A stretch of 64,000 nucleotides of DNA from Artemisia argyi (Eukaryota > Streptophyta > Magnoliopsida > Asterales > Asteraceae): assembly GCA_030686995.1 (NCBI GenBank), contig CM060706.1:145857859-145921858 (forward strand). The letters are read 5' to 3'. The position numbers and the translations under genes are program-made. A model generated the notes under the pieces. It searched no databases. It was not told where the DNA came from and was given only the letters and a program-made list of their open reading frames with translations. Shown here one piece after another: positions 12,535 through 22,726 of the stretch (positions are counted from its first letter, which is position 1; every line of letters begins with the position of its first letter).

Positions 12535-14012
12535 ATGGGTCGGTTTATTCTTATTCAAGTATTAGCTTTCTTGTCACTTCTCATCATCCCAAACATAATT
12601 TTTGCCGAACTCAAACAGAATTACTACGCAAATATCTGTCCGGACGTTGAAACCATTGTGCGGAAAGCTGTCACGGCTAAGATTGCCGAAACACCTATCA
12701 CTGTTCAGGGAACGCTTCGTTTGTTTTTTCATGATTGTTTCATTGAGGTTCGTTAATATAATGATTTTGTATGTTGTTTAGTGGAGTACTTTTTATAATG
12801 TGTTTTTTTCTGTTGGTTAAAATAATAGGGGTGTGATGCTTCGATTATGATACAATCTAGTGGTTCCAACACCGCGGAAAAAGACCACCCGGAAAACCTG
12901 TCATTAGCTGGAGATGGGTTTGATACAGTTATGAAAGCAAAAGCTGCAGTTGATGCTGTCCCGAGCTGTAAAAATAAGGTGTCGTGTGCTGATATTCTCA
13001 CTATGGCTGCAAGGGATGTTGTCCAGATGGTAATTAAGAATTTTCAGTTCAAGAAAGTATTATGATAATGATGATTATATGCTTACATGTAATATTGTGG
13101 TGCAGGCTGGTGGGCCGTCATATCCGGTAGAATTAGGCAGATTGGATGGGCTTAGTTCAACGGTGGCTAGTGTGAATGGGAAACTGCCAAAAGCAAACCA
13201 GAATTTGGATCAGCTTAATGCTATCTTTGCTGCTAATGGCTTAAACCAAACTGAGATGATAGCTCTCTCAGGTAACATGAAAACAAAAATGATAAAAATT
13301 AGTGATAGTAAAATGGACAGTGCACGGGTTCAGTAACAGTCAAAACAATTTTTTTAGTGTGGGTTGGGTTAACCTAAACTCTTTTTAAAACTATATTAGT
13401 ATTATTACAATAATCCAATATTTTTAAACAAAGCAGATTATAGGTTGTATGCATCTATAGCCATTTACAATACAATTTGAGTAACTTTCGACCCATAAGA
13501 CCCGTTTACTTTTAAGGCTGAATTATTTCAACTTACATATTTAATCCTTAAGATAAAACATAACCTAAACCTGCTGCTAACTACAGTAGTGGTTACTATG
13601 TCCAGGCGCACATACCCTTGGATTCTCCCATTGCGACCAGTTTTTAAACAGGATATACAACTTCAGCGAGCAGAACCCAGTGGACCCAACCCTAATCCCG
13701 AGTTATGCTGCCGAATTGCAGCAACAGTGTCCAAAGAACTTTGACCCAAACACAGTTATAGCCCTGGATCCCAGCACAACAGGAACTTTTGACAACATGT
13801 ACTATAAGAATCTGCAGAATGGACAAGGACTCCTAACTTCTGATCAGGTTCTCTTCACTGACAGGAGGTCAAAACAGACTGTGATATCATGGGCTAACAG
13901 CCTAAAAGATTTCAGTGACGCATTCGTCAAAGCTATGACTAAACTAGGCAGGGTTGGTGTCAAGACAGGCCAAAATGGGAATATCAGGCGAGATTGTTCT
14001 GCTTTTAATTGA
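12535..14012 (+). CDS. Class III peroxidase, complete four-exon paralogue
   Basis: Tandem paralogue of the upstream gene with identical exon lengths (213, 201, 166 and 407 nt): 12535-12747, 12829-13029, 13106-13271 and 13606-14012, encoding 328 residues. It has a signal peptide (residues 1-24, ending IIFA) and mature start [12 protein letters not shown]. The distal site is RLFFHDC and the proximal site [10 protein letters not shown]. It carries GCDASIMI and [13 protein letters not shown] and ends RRDCSAFN. Intron 3 is shorter than in the first copy (334 bp). The product should be a secreted heme peroxidase acting on phenolics. All splice sites and catalytic residues look intact. Its 3' half and flank closely match the truncated copy at 15743-16799, which therefore derives from this gene or a sister. 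Confidence 0.9.
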
Positions 14013-15033
14013 TGTTAACATCAAGTTGGTATCACTTGGATATACTCCGTATTATATTAATTTTTATACTACAATGAAAAGGTATGCAAGTATAAGCGCA
14101 TAGCTAATGGCTATGGATGGTTATGATCTGTTATGAAAAGTTATAGCCATTTATTTATCTAACTACGGGGTGATAACCAACACAAAACATGCCCAGGGAA
14201 AACCATCTGCATTAAATTGATCTTACATCTTAGTTTTGATACTTATTAGGATAGCTAGCATCCGAGGGTTAGGTCCAACATATAAGCCCACTTGGGATTT
14301 CACTGTTGAGTGTTGACTTTAAAAAAATAATAATAACAACGGGTAGTTATCTACGCTGAGTAAGCAAAAACAAGTTTCCGATGAATTCAGTTAAACCTAA
14401 TATATTTCACCATTTGATAATCTTGCATGGTCGTATGTGTGCTGCACATTTCCCCCGAGTCTTTTTTTGCAAGACAGATCTTTATTTACAACCTTTAAAA
14501 GCAGCAATCTGTAAATATTTGTAAAAATTAATTATGAAAGGGATGTTCACAGGCATTAAGTTCTCCTAGGAACCATTTCCCATCTTTCCAACTAAATAAA
14601 ATGATTTAAGTCCATCACAATGCAAAGTGACGAGAAAGGTAGAGTTGAACTAAAAGTTGTTATTCGATCAGTATTAGTTATGTGAGTAGTTTTTCACATC
14701 ACATTTGCATTTATAGCTTGGTTCGCTGTCTGCATTTGCTGCTTTTTAAAAAGTTCTTATCTTAACTTTAGTCATGCAAGACCCACCATATCACATTATC
14801 ACCTAATTAAACCAAGAATTTATGTGCCAGCCCACAACATTCATACGTTTCTACCATATTAATGACCATCTTTATCATGTTTTCATTTTCTGTTTCTTGT
14901 TTATTTAAGAAAAAATATAATAGTTGGACACAAAAGCTTTATATTTTCTGGAAATACCATATTTGACCGCCATTTAGTTATTGTTATCAACCTGATTGAA
15001 TAAAAATACAAAAACGGTACTATAAATATCAAA
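14013..15033. other. Intergenic, peroxidase 3' flank then unannotated DNA
   Basis: The first 210 bases (to about 14222) match the 3' flank of the truncated copy (16800-17013). The remainder includes a peroxidase-promoter-like stretch near 14775-14960 (ACCCACCATATCACATTATCAC and a CACAAC block also found upstream of the two intact genes). This suggests a lost peroxidase promoter. No coding sequence seen. Confidence 0.5.
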
Positions 15034-15500
15034 CTAGTTTAAAACCCGTGTAATACACGGGCGGTAACAAAAACACTTAAAAAAAATAAAAACTCAAGCT
15101 TTGGCCAACGTCTCAATTAAGTCAACCAGTCACTCAATTTTATTTATTTATTTATTTTTTCTCAAGTATCAAAATCTGTAAAAATTTCAATATGATTTCA
15201 TTGTTTTGTTTTAACTTCCACAAAAGGACGGAGTACTACACTCATCTAGACTAGTATATAATGCATTTGGGACTATTCTATAACTAGAAAGGCTTAAAAT
15301 TCAAACTTTTACTTGCTTATTATGGAAGGATTTCAAAATTAATTGGTTAGGAAGCAAGTTTGTTAGAAAGCAGGTTGGTTGTTCAAACTAAAATTATTTG
15401 GCTTAACCATCTCTACTTATAAAGCATAAAGACAACTAAATGTGTAACTGAATAACCAAATAACAGGTACCCGCCGCCGCATTACGCGGGTACTTTCTAG
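15034..15500. mobile_element. Pair of oppositely facing Helitron-like 3' termini
   Basis: On the minus strand the left end reads CCCGTGTATTACACGGG (perfect-stem hairpin), then TTTTAAA and CTAG, with T outside. The right end on the plus strand has a GC-rich hairpin ending ATTACGCGGG, then TACTTT and CTAG (15497-15500), again followed by T. Hairpin plus CTAG next to T is the Helitron 3' signature. I cannot locate the TC 5' ends. They may be two nested elements or one element with both ends palindromic. Confidence 0.5.
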
Positions 15501-15706
15501 TTTTTATTAATGACTCTAGGCCTATGATAAACATTTGAAAAACAATCAAACCGTGACCTCCCTTTGCTGATTACGTATACGGAGAATGCCGTTAGACTAT
15601 AAACTTCAATCATATTATCCAATGGCATTTAACGATGTGTGAGAACGCTTTCCAACCAAATAATTGTTCCTAACATATAACAACAATCAAATTCTTCATC
15701 ATATTA

Positions 15707-15742
15707 GTTTAAGATCCGTGTAATACACGGGTTGTATAAATA
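15707..15742 (-). mobile_element. Degenerate Helitron-like 3' terminus abutting the truncated peroxidase
   Basis: TTAGTTTAAGATCCGTGTAA then TACACGGG is a near copy of the terminus at 15034 (same hairpin, CTAG changed to TTAG). It faces so that the element would extend rightward, and peroxidase homology starts within a few bases of it. Confidence 0.45.
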
Positions 15743-16799
15743 TAAAAATAAGGTGTCGTGTGCTGATATTCTCACTATGGCAGCAAGGGATGTTGTCCAG
15801 ATGGTAATTAAGAATTTTCAGTTCAAGAAAGTATCATGATCATGATTATATGTTTACATGTAATATGGTGGTGCAGGCTTGTGGGCCGTCATATCCAGTA
15901 GAATTAAGCAGATTAGACGGGCTTAGTTCAACGGCGGCTAATGTGAATGGGAAGCTGCCAAAAGCAAACCAGAATTTGGACAGCTTAATGCTATCTTTGC
16001 TGCTAATGGCGTAAACCAAACTGAGATGATTTCTCTCTCAAGTCTCAGGTAACACGAAAACAAAAATGATCAAAATTAGTGATGGTAAAATGGATGGTGC
16101 ACAGATTCAGTAACGGGTCAAAACAATTTTTTAGTGTGGGTTGGGTTAACCTAAAACCTTTTTGCCCAATCTATAAAACTATGTTAGTACTATTACAATA
16201 ATCCAATAATTAAACAAAGCAGATTATAGGTTGTATGCATCTAGCCATTTACAATACAATTTGAGTAACTTTCGACCCATTGGACCCGCTTACTTTTAAG
16301 GCTGAATTATTTCAACTTACATATTTAATCCGTAATATAAAACATAACCTAAACCTGCTGCTAACTACAGTAGTGGTTACTATGTCCAGGCGCACATATC
16401 CTTGGATTCTCCCATTGCGACCAGTTTTTAAACAGGATATACAACTTCAGCAAGGAGAACCCAGTGGACCCAACCCTAATCCCGAGTTATGCTGCCAAAT
16501 TGCAGCAACAGTGTCCGAAGAAAAACTTTGACCCAAACGCAGTTATAGCCCTGGATCCCAGCACAACAGGAATTTTTGACAACATGTACTATAAGAATCT
16601 GCAGAATGGACCAGGACTTCTAACTTCTGATCAGGTTCTCTTCACTGACACGAGGTCAAAACAGACAGTGATATCATGGGCTAATAGCCCAAAAGATTTC
16701 AGTAACGCGTTCGTCAAAGCTATGACTAAACTAGGCAGGGTTGGTGTCAAGACAGGCCAAAATGGGAATATCAGGCGAGATTGTTCTGCTTTTAATTGA
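15743..16799 (+). pseudogene. Class III peroxidase pseudogene, 5'-truncated
   Basis: It retains the end of exon 2 (from [18 protein letters not shown]), exon 3 (from about 15877), intron 3 and exon 4 (16390-16799, ending RRDCSAFN). Exon 1 and the distal-His region are missing. Relative to the gene at 12535 it has a 1-base deletion in exon 3 (TTTGGACAGC for TTTGGATCAGC) and a 7-base insertion at the exon 3 end (CTCTCAAGTCTCAGG). There is a Gly-to-Cys change in AGGP, and exon 4 carries one extra codon (CPKKNFDP). Introns are kept, so this is DNA-level duplication and not retroposition. Homology extends about 210 bp past the stop. Confidence 0.85.
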
Positions 16800-17029
16800 T
16801 GTTAACATCAAGTTGGTATCACTTGGATATACTCCGTATTATATTAATTTTTATACTACAATGAAAAGGTATACAAGTATAGGCGCATAGCTAATGGCTA
16901 TGGATGGTTATGTAAATTATCTATTATGAAAAGTTATTGCCATTTATTTATCTAACTACAGGGTGATAATAACACAAAACATGCCCAGGGAATACCATCC
17001 ACATTAAATTGGTCAAAATAAGTTGAAGC

Positions 17030-17641
17030 AATTACAAGTGCAGTTGGGTCAACCTAAACCCCTTTTCTAAACAAAAACGGAACAGTTATAAATGATTAAT
17101 ATGATTATTTTTATTGAACACCATATTATTGTAATACTCCATAATCCAATATATTTAAACAAAACAGATTATAAGTTGTACGTATTAAGCAATTATGGGC
17201 TAGCTCTCACCCGTCTGACCCATTTCCTTTTTCGCTAAACTATTTTAATATATATATTTTAACCCGTACCATAAAACATATCCCAAACAAGATCATTCAT
17301 AAGTAAACAGGTTAAAATAGCCACCCTTAGTTTTGACTGAACCAATTGCAGGCTCGTCCAATGAAAGCACTACTGCTCCATAAGCAAAACATCTATGGAT
17401 CCCAACACACCAACAACTTTTGACAACATGTATTTCAAGAATCTACAGCAAGGACAAGGACTTTTACTTCTGACCAGGTTCTATAAACTGACACGAGGTC
17501 AAAACAGACCGTGATATCATGGGCCAACGACCCAAAAGATTTCAACGACGCATTCATTGCAGCCATGACCAAACTAGGTAGGGTCGGTGTCAAGACTGGA
17601 CAAAATGGGAATATCAGGCGGGATTCTTCTGCATTTAATTG
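17030..17641 (+). pseudogene. Peroxidase relic: intron 3 plus partial exon 4
   Basis: 17030-17320 resembles intron 3 of the neighbouring peroxidases (GGGTCAACCTAAACCCCTTT, AACAGATTATAAGTTGTA). From 17394, coding homology starts inside exon 4 at [17 protein letters not shown] and runs to the stop at 17641. The first 120 or so bases of exon 4, including the proximal His, are missing. There is a frameshift at GGACTTTTACTTCTG, a disrupted VLFTD segment (CTATAAAC), and Cys-to-Ser in the terminal RRDCSAFN. It is not functional. Confidence 0.8.
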
Positions 17642-17668
17642 ATCTTGAATACAAGTTGGTATCATTTT

Positions 17669-17722
<54 letters not shown>

Positions 17723-17744
17723 GTTTTTATAAATATCAGCTTTT

Positions 17745-17782
<38 letters not shown>

Positions 17783-17831
17783 TAAAATGATACCAACTTG
17801 TATTCAAGATCAATTAAATGCAGAACAATCC
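17621..17831. repeat. Large palindrome built from a peroxidase 3' end with poly(T)/poly(A) arms
   Basis: The left arm 17621-17670 covers the last codons, stop and 3' flank of the relic and runs into T47 (17674-17720). A 25-base spacer follows, then A34 (17746-17779) and a right arm (17780-17831) that is the reverse complement of the left. The right arm keeps TGTTCT (Cys codon) where the left has TCTTCT. The arms total about 85-100 bp each. An inverted duplication at a T-run is the simplest origin. Confidence 0.85.
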
Positions 17832-18342
17832 AGCCTGATCATTTTATGAAATTAAACAGCATCGAGTATATATAAGAGGTTGCTTGAAAAGCTAATGGCT
17901 ATGCATGACTATGTATTTCCTCAGTTATAGTATAATGCATCTTCCCATTATATTCATGCTCCTCCTAACAGCTTGTTAACTAATACGTAATACAAACAAA
18001 AGGGTTGACTAACATAAGTCATCGACCAAAAGTATCATTTCTTGAACAGAAATGAGCTAACAAACTGGCTATAATATTAATAACTTGCTCAACTAAATAT
18101 TACAAGGTTTATCGACAGATCACAGGTAGCTGAGAAATTCAAAAAAGCTATAGATAATAATTAAAAAGGCCGCTAGAATATTTGTTAGTGGCCAGAAATC
18201 TTACAAGGTTTGCATAAAACTATACTGTCATTGGACAGCAGCCCTGTCCCGAATAATCAGATCTGAGATGTATATACAACCTACTTGCTTTTACTCCAAA
18301 ACTTTTGTCGTTCCTCTTTTTGCATTGGTATCTAACAATGTA
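17832..18342. other. Intergenic and 3' flank of the ADA1-like gene
   Basis: It contains AGCTAATGGCTATG again (peroxidase 3' flank), then probable 3' UTR of the minus-strand gene. No other gene seen. Confidence 0.5.
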
Positions 18343-19215
18343 TTATTCAGACATGAACTCGAGAGAATTTCCAAAACAAATCTTCTCGAGTTTTGTAGGC
18401 CAATCTTCTCCTAGAATCTTTGGATTTGTCTCTGTTGCCAACCGGAAATCCAATATCGACGCAGCGAACCTTGTTCCTGGCTGACGTAAAGACCGTGATC
18501 TGGCTAACTCCAAACTTGGTCCTATAACCCTCGTCAAATAAGAAGCGAGTCCGTTATTTAATAAGTTTACACAATCCATAGAGATATCCAATCCCTTTGT
18601 TTTCAACTTCTCCTTCAATCTCTCCTCCAACGAAACCATACCCAAACCATTCTGCAACACTTTTGATTTCCTACTCGAGTGTACACTAACACCAAACGGA
18701 GCGGTAATCGTGACTCTTCTATCAGTAACCGCGCTCAACTCATCCTGTTCAACCTCTTTCCTATTTTCAACCGAACTAACCTTCGTTGGCACCAAATGAC
18801 TCTTGCCCTCAACTCCAAGAGGACTCGGTCTATCCTTAAACTTACGTTCACGAATATTAGGAGTCCGTCCTTTCCTCGGCGACTGAGGAAACACATCTCT
18901 ACAAAGCGACTGCAAACCATTTCTCGGGTCAATACCATTCACACCATCACGTTTAACTTGCTTTGCCAACGGCAGGGTCTTGCAAACAGCAGCATTTCTC
19001 ACAATAGCCTTAATTAGCTCATTATGATACCGCACATTCTCTCCACCAATCAAACGCACACAATGCTTGTCAAATTCCGTTTTCCCAACCTTGAGACTCA
19101 AAAACCGCGTAAGTAAACTAAAATACTTCTCCGCCTTTTGCGTACCTAGCCTTCTTTCCATCTCCACCTTCAGCTCAACCGTATCGACTCTCGAACTATT
19201 CCGAACCGCAGGCAT
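18343..19215 (-). CDS. SAGA complex ADA1/HFI1-like transcriptional coactivator subunit
   Basis: Uninterrupted 290-residue frame. I start it at the ATG at 19215 (MPAVRNSSRVDTVELK) because the upstream frame-extending codon is GTG and the family begins with a similar MPxxRxxSRVDTxELK. The N-terminal part (about 1-90) is helical, with ERRLGTQKAEKYFSLLTRFLSLKVGKTEFDKHC typical of the SAGA-Tad1 region. A basic Pro/Ser linker follows. The C-terminal part (about 200-290) has LEERLKEKLKTKGLDIS and a final helical domain ending GNSLEFMSE. In the family this subunit helps hold the SAGA histone-acetyltransferase coactivator together in the nucleus. The lack of coding introns and the intact frame argue for a real gene. 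Family recognition is from memory. Confidence 0.8.
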   Translation of the reverse strand: MPAVRNSSRVDTVELKVEMERRLGTQKAEKYFSLLTRFLSLKVGKTEFDKHCVRLIGGENVRYHNELIKAIVRNAAVCKTLPLAKQVKRDGVNGIDPRNGLQSLCRDVFPQSPRKGRTPNIRERKFKDRPSPLGVEGKSHLVPTKVSSVENRKEVEQDELSAVTDRRVTITAPFGVSVHSSRKSKVLQNGLGMVSLEERLKEKLKTKGLDISMDCVNLLNNGLASYLTRVIGPSLELARSRSLRQPGTRFAASILDFRLATETNPKILGEDWPTKLEKICFGNSLEFMSE

Positions 19216-20123
19216 TTTCACTCTTATTATTTTTTTTCCAATATATCACACCATTTAATATAAATAAAGTACGTTGACCACCACTCCGTACGTTGACTTG
19301 AATAAGCAAAAGTCAACGGTACTAATTTCTGCATATCAACAGCAAAATTTTAATAAAAAATAAATTATTTTTCTACTTCAAAAAAATAAATCAACAATTT
19401 AGAGTGTCAGATTTGATTAAATTAAAATCAGTAAATACACAATTAAACTAACTAATTAAAATAAAATTAATAAAGTTAATTAACGAATGTCATTATATAT
19501 AACGAGAATTAAATTTACATGAATCAAACAGTGGAATTAATTATTAAAAATCAATTAAAGTATACCTGATTAATAGAATAGAGAAGTTGAGTGATGGAAT
19601 GAATAGATAAAACGACGTCGTGATGGATTGATTTTGATTGGATGATCGATCGATCGAGAGAGATTAGGGCTTGCAAGTGAGAGTGTGTTTGGAAGGTTCT
19701 ATTGGAAGAAAGGGGGGCCAAGGACACGTGTAGGGTTAATGGGGGTTTAAGACATGTAGTGCTTGTATGAATTGTGTCTTCAAGGTCAGCGGCTTGTGTT
19801 TCAGTTGTTAAAGCTGCCCACAAATTGTACATTTCTAATTTGCAAATAATTTCTACCTTGTGTTTCACTGTAAAGTGTGTTCTCGAGTTAACTAAAAGGG
19901 AGAAAATACAATCAAAGTGAGAAAGTTTGTGTTATTTAGTTTTTTTTTTAAGAAATAAAATAAGATAAAATGAAGTAATTTGTTATATTTTAGTTATAAA
20001 ACTTTCACTCCATTTTTGGGGTGAAAGTCATTTTACTTCATCTTTTTTACTTTACTTCATCTTTTTTACACTTTCATTCATTTTTTTTTCTCTAGAACGC
20101 AATTAGAGTCTGACCAAGTGTAA
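19216..20123. other. Upstream region of the ADA1-like gene, possible 5' UTR intron
   Basis: On the minus strand a donor-like CAG/GTATAC occurs near 19565 and acceptor-like ATATGCAG near 19335, so a 5' UTR intron is possible. ACACGTGT (G-box-like) lies near 19725 and GACGTC near 19617. A hairpin ACTTTCACTCC...GGGGTGAAAGT lies near 20002-20030. The minus-strand frame at 19551-19868 is not convincing as protein. Confidence 0.4.
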
Positions 20124-20744
20124 GGCTAGACGTAATAGGAGGGTGAGACTCGATCGGTCTCCCCCACCTGACCTGGTCGCCCATATTACACCATCATCCA
20201 GCGACTCGGACGACTAGCAAAGAAAATGAGAAGTTTGTCTAGCCAACGACTAATTATTATGCACACAAAAGGCTAAATTTTTTACTGTTGAGCATAACTA
20301 AAAAAGAAAAATACTTTAAATTTTTTTAAAACATTTTTATACCCTATAAATATCTCATTACTTCTCTATTTTTATACACACTATCAAACACATTCTTCCT
20401 TATACCTTATAAATATCTCATTTCTTCTATATTTTTATACACACTCTCAAACACATTCTTCCTTATACACTCTACACATTTCGACTAATACAAATGTCTT
20501 CCGATCTAATTCTTTTATGCACCATCGGAAGATGAAGATGAAGTTAATAGCGAGCTAGCGTTTTATTGTATTATTTTTAATTTTATTTGAATTAGTAATG
20601 TTTTTTTATTGTTAATGAAGTATACTTTTATTGTAAAAATAAATAAAGATAGGACCCAAATAGGTCGCTCAAGTAGTCTAGAAAAGAGAAAGCTGAAGTG
20701 GTAGGAAAAATAAAAGTTGCCTGGGGTCCTTATTACACCTAGTC
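20124..20744. mobile_element. PIF/Harbinger-type non-autonomous element, TAA target duplication
   Basis: The left end GGCTAGACGTAATAGG pairs with the right end CCTTATTACACCTAGTC (inverted, 3-4 mismatches). TAA lies on both sides (20121-20123 and 20745-20747). A 3-bp TAA/TTA target is characteristic of PIF/Harbinger. Inside are promoter-like CTATAAATA repeats and a start ATGTCTTCCGAT followed by acidic codons, consistent with an internally deleted transposase gene. Confidence 0.7.
20341..20466. repeat. 63-bp tandem duplication carrying a TATA-like box
   Basis: Two copies (20341-20403 and 20404-20466) share ACC(C/T)TATAAATATCTCATT and end in CAAACACATTCTTCCTTAT, with a few substitutions. They lie in the promoter part of the Harbinger-type element. 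Confidence 0.75.
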
Positions 20745-20747
20745 TAA

Positions 20748-21088
20748 TGGTCGGTCGACATCTTTGTCGATCATTTTGGCCAACATGTCAACCACCACTA
20801 CACCCTCAGAAGGGACACGTCGAAGATGAACAAAAGGGACGAATTGGTCGTATGTTCAACCGAGTTGTGGCGCAAAAACAAAACCCTAACGGTTATATTT
20901 TGTACCGTTTGAGAATTGTAAAAAAAATATTTAAAAACTTTATACATTTAACACTATAAATACCTCATTAATTATCCATTTTATGCACAATTTCAAACAT
21001 TAACTCCCAAAACCAAAACACCAAAATTCCAATGCTAACAAAACGTTCCAAACTTTCCAATACCGGATAATTTTCGTTTATCCGGTCT
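20748..21088. other. Intergenic, second Harbinger-like promoter fragment
   Basis: It contains AACGGTTATATTTTGTACCG (short palindrome), then ACTATAAATACCTCATTAAT, resembling the promoter repeats of the previous element. No frame is retained. Confidence 0.4.
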
Positions 21089-21096
21089 CTCACTAC

Positions 21097-21507
21097 TAGG
21101 GGTGTCATATGGGTCGACCCGACCCGACCCGAACCCGATAAGGCCTTATAGGGTCGGGTTGATTCGGGTCCAATATACCTTATCGGGTTATCGGGTCAAC
21201 CCGATAACCCGATAGCCTTATAGGGTCGGGTTGCGGGTCTTAATTATTTCGTTATCGGGTTATCGGGTTGACCCGATAACCCGATAAGGTATAATAACCC
21301 ATTAAAAGTTTTATAATTTTTGAACTTGACCCGATAACCCGAACCCGATAACCCGAACCCGATAGACCCGATAACCCGATAGACCCGAACCCGATAACCC
21401 GATTCCTTATCGGATCGGGTTGCGGGTTAATTTTTATTTGTCGAAAACCCGATAGACCCGACCCGATAGAGGCTTATCGGGTCGGGTTGACCCGAATGAC
21501 ACCCCTA
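21097..21507. mobile_element. Foldback hAT-type element rich in ACCCGA / TCGGGT
   Basis: 411 bp with termini TAGGGGTGTCATATGGGTCG and CGGGTTGACCCGAATGACAC plus CCCTA, inverted over about 30 bases. It is flanked exactly by CTCACTAC on both sides (21089-21096 and 21508-21515). The interior is a run of ACCCGATA and TATCGGGT motifs in both orientations, so the whole element can fold on itself. An 8-bp TSD and TAGGGG-type ends fit hAT. It is noncoding. Confidence 0.85.
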
Positions 21508-21689
21508 CTCACTACCCATTTAATTTCAACCCGCAAGTTTCGTATACCAATCACAACAACCACAACAACACTTATTAACAAAATAATCCATTCCAACTTC
21601 CGTTTAACCAACTATAACAACCACCTTAGATTGACGAAATAGTGGTGGGATGTCTCATTCTAATGATGATATATAAGAATTCCAAGAGC

Positions 21690-22376
21690 GTGTCAGAGAT
21701 TGGAGTTGAGGATATTAATAGTTCTGGTTTTTAATTACTTTACATGGACTAAAAGCTTTGATGAATCGAAACACTACTACTCTCAAAAAGATGGATAGAG
21801 TGATGGGAAATGCAAGTTTATCAATGACTATCTTCAAGCTCATACATGTTTTTTTGCCGTATTTAGGTTCTGACCACATCCTGCATTTTTAATAATCCCT
21901 CAGAGCTTAAAAAAAGGAAGCAGATCATTTACATTTTTTAATTACATTATAGACAAAAAGGAATTTATTCCTTTAGTCCACACATGATGGAATAAGGAAA
22001 TTGTAAAGCATAAAATGTTTGTTCTTGTGAAAAAACTGAAATTTTTGAAATACTCTTTGAAACAATTAAGCTGGAAGGATGGGAATTTGTTCGAGAATGT
22101 TATGTAGTTCAGAGGTAAACTCAAAAGATATTCAGACAAGGTTGGATGCTGATACTCATAATTCTAGCTTAAGAGAAGATGGAACTGCTGCTCTTTTAGA
22201 CTATACTGAAGTTGTGCTGAATGAAGTGAAATTATTATACCAGCTAGCAAATGTGGAGTGGTTAAAGGAAGGTGACAAACACTCTGCTAATTTTCATCAA
22301 ATAATCAAGGGTGGTAAGTACATAACTCATATTGATAATATTTGTGATGATAATGGTGTTAGATATGTGGGAAAAT
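21690..22376 (+). pseudogene. LINE-1-type ORF2 fragment (endonuclease end and linker)
   Basis: In shifting frames the plus strand encodes FTWTKSFDESK, KKMDRVMGN, LPYLGSDH (end of the endonuclease domain with its SDH motif) and QLSWKDGNLFENV. The frame from 22079 then reads DADTHNSSLREDG, VEWLKEGDKHSANFHQIIKG and ICDDNGVRYVGK. These match the segment before the reverse transcriptase in plant LINEs. There are several frameshifts and no RT. It stops abruptly at 22376, where LTR-like sequence begins. Confidence 0.75.
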
Positions 22377-22726
22377 GATGCGGATCATTTTAAGCACACT
22401 AAGTTTTACAATCCTCCTAGGCAGAGTACCTAACCGTTGTATTGTAGTATACGCAAGACTCAGGGGATTGATCGTTCTATAGTGGAGTAGTGAGGTAGGT
22501 TCAAAGTGTATGTCGATTTAAGTCTAAAGGTTGAGGAAATATTATTTTTTGCCTTTTATATTTTATTATAAGTCCAATAAACTCTCGGGTATTTGGAAGA
22601 GTTTGGTTTTAAACTAAAATGCGATAAAATAAATAACAAGAAAAGTACAATGGCTATGAATTTCTTGTACGAGGAAAAACATATTTACCTAGAATCTCAT
22701 TACTCCCTAGTTATCTCGTATTGTGT
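22377..22726. other. Unassigned, LTR-like start TGATGCGGATC
   Basis: The LINE homology ends at TGATGCGGATCATTTTAAGC. This block may be part of an LTR into which the next element inserted, but no partner copy exists in the window. Confidence 0.3.

Noticed and set aside
19551..19868. Minus-strand frame upstream of the ADA1-like gene
   Set aside because: His/Ser/Thr-rich, overlaps a likely 5' UTR and intron donor, no domain.
20341..20466. Two-unit repeat considered as a CRISPR-like array
   Set aside because: Only two adjacent units with no spacers, in a plant transposon promoter.
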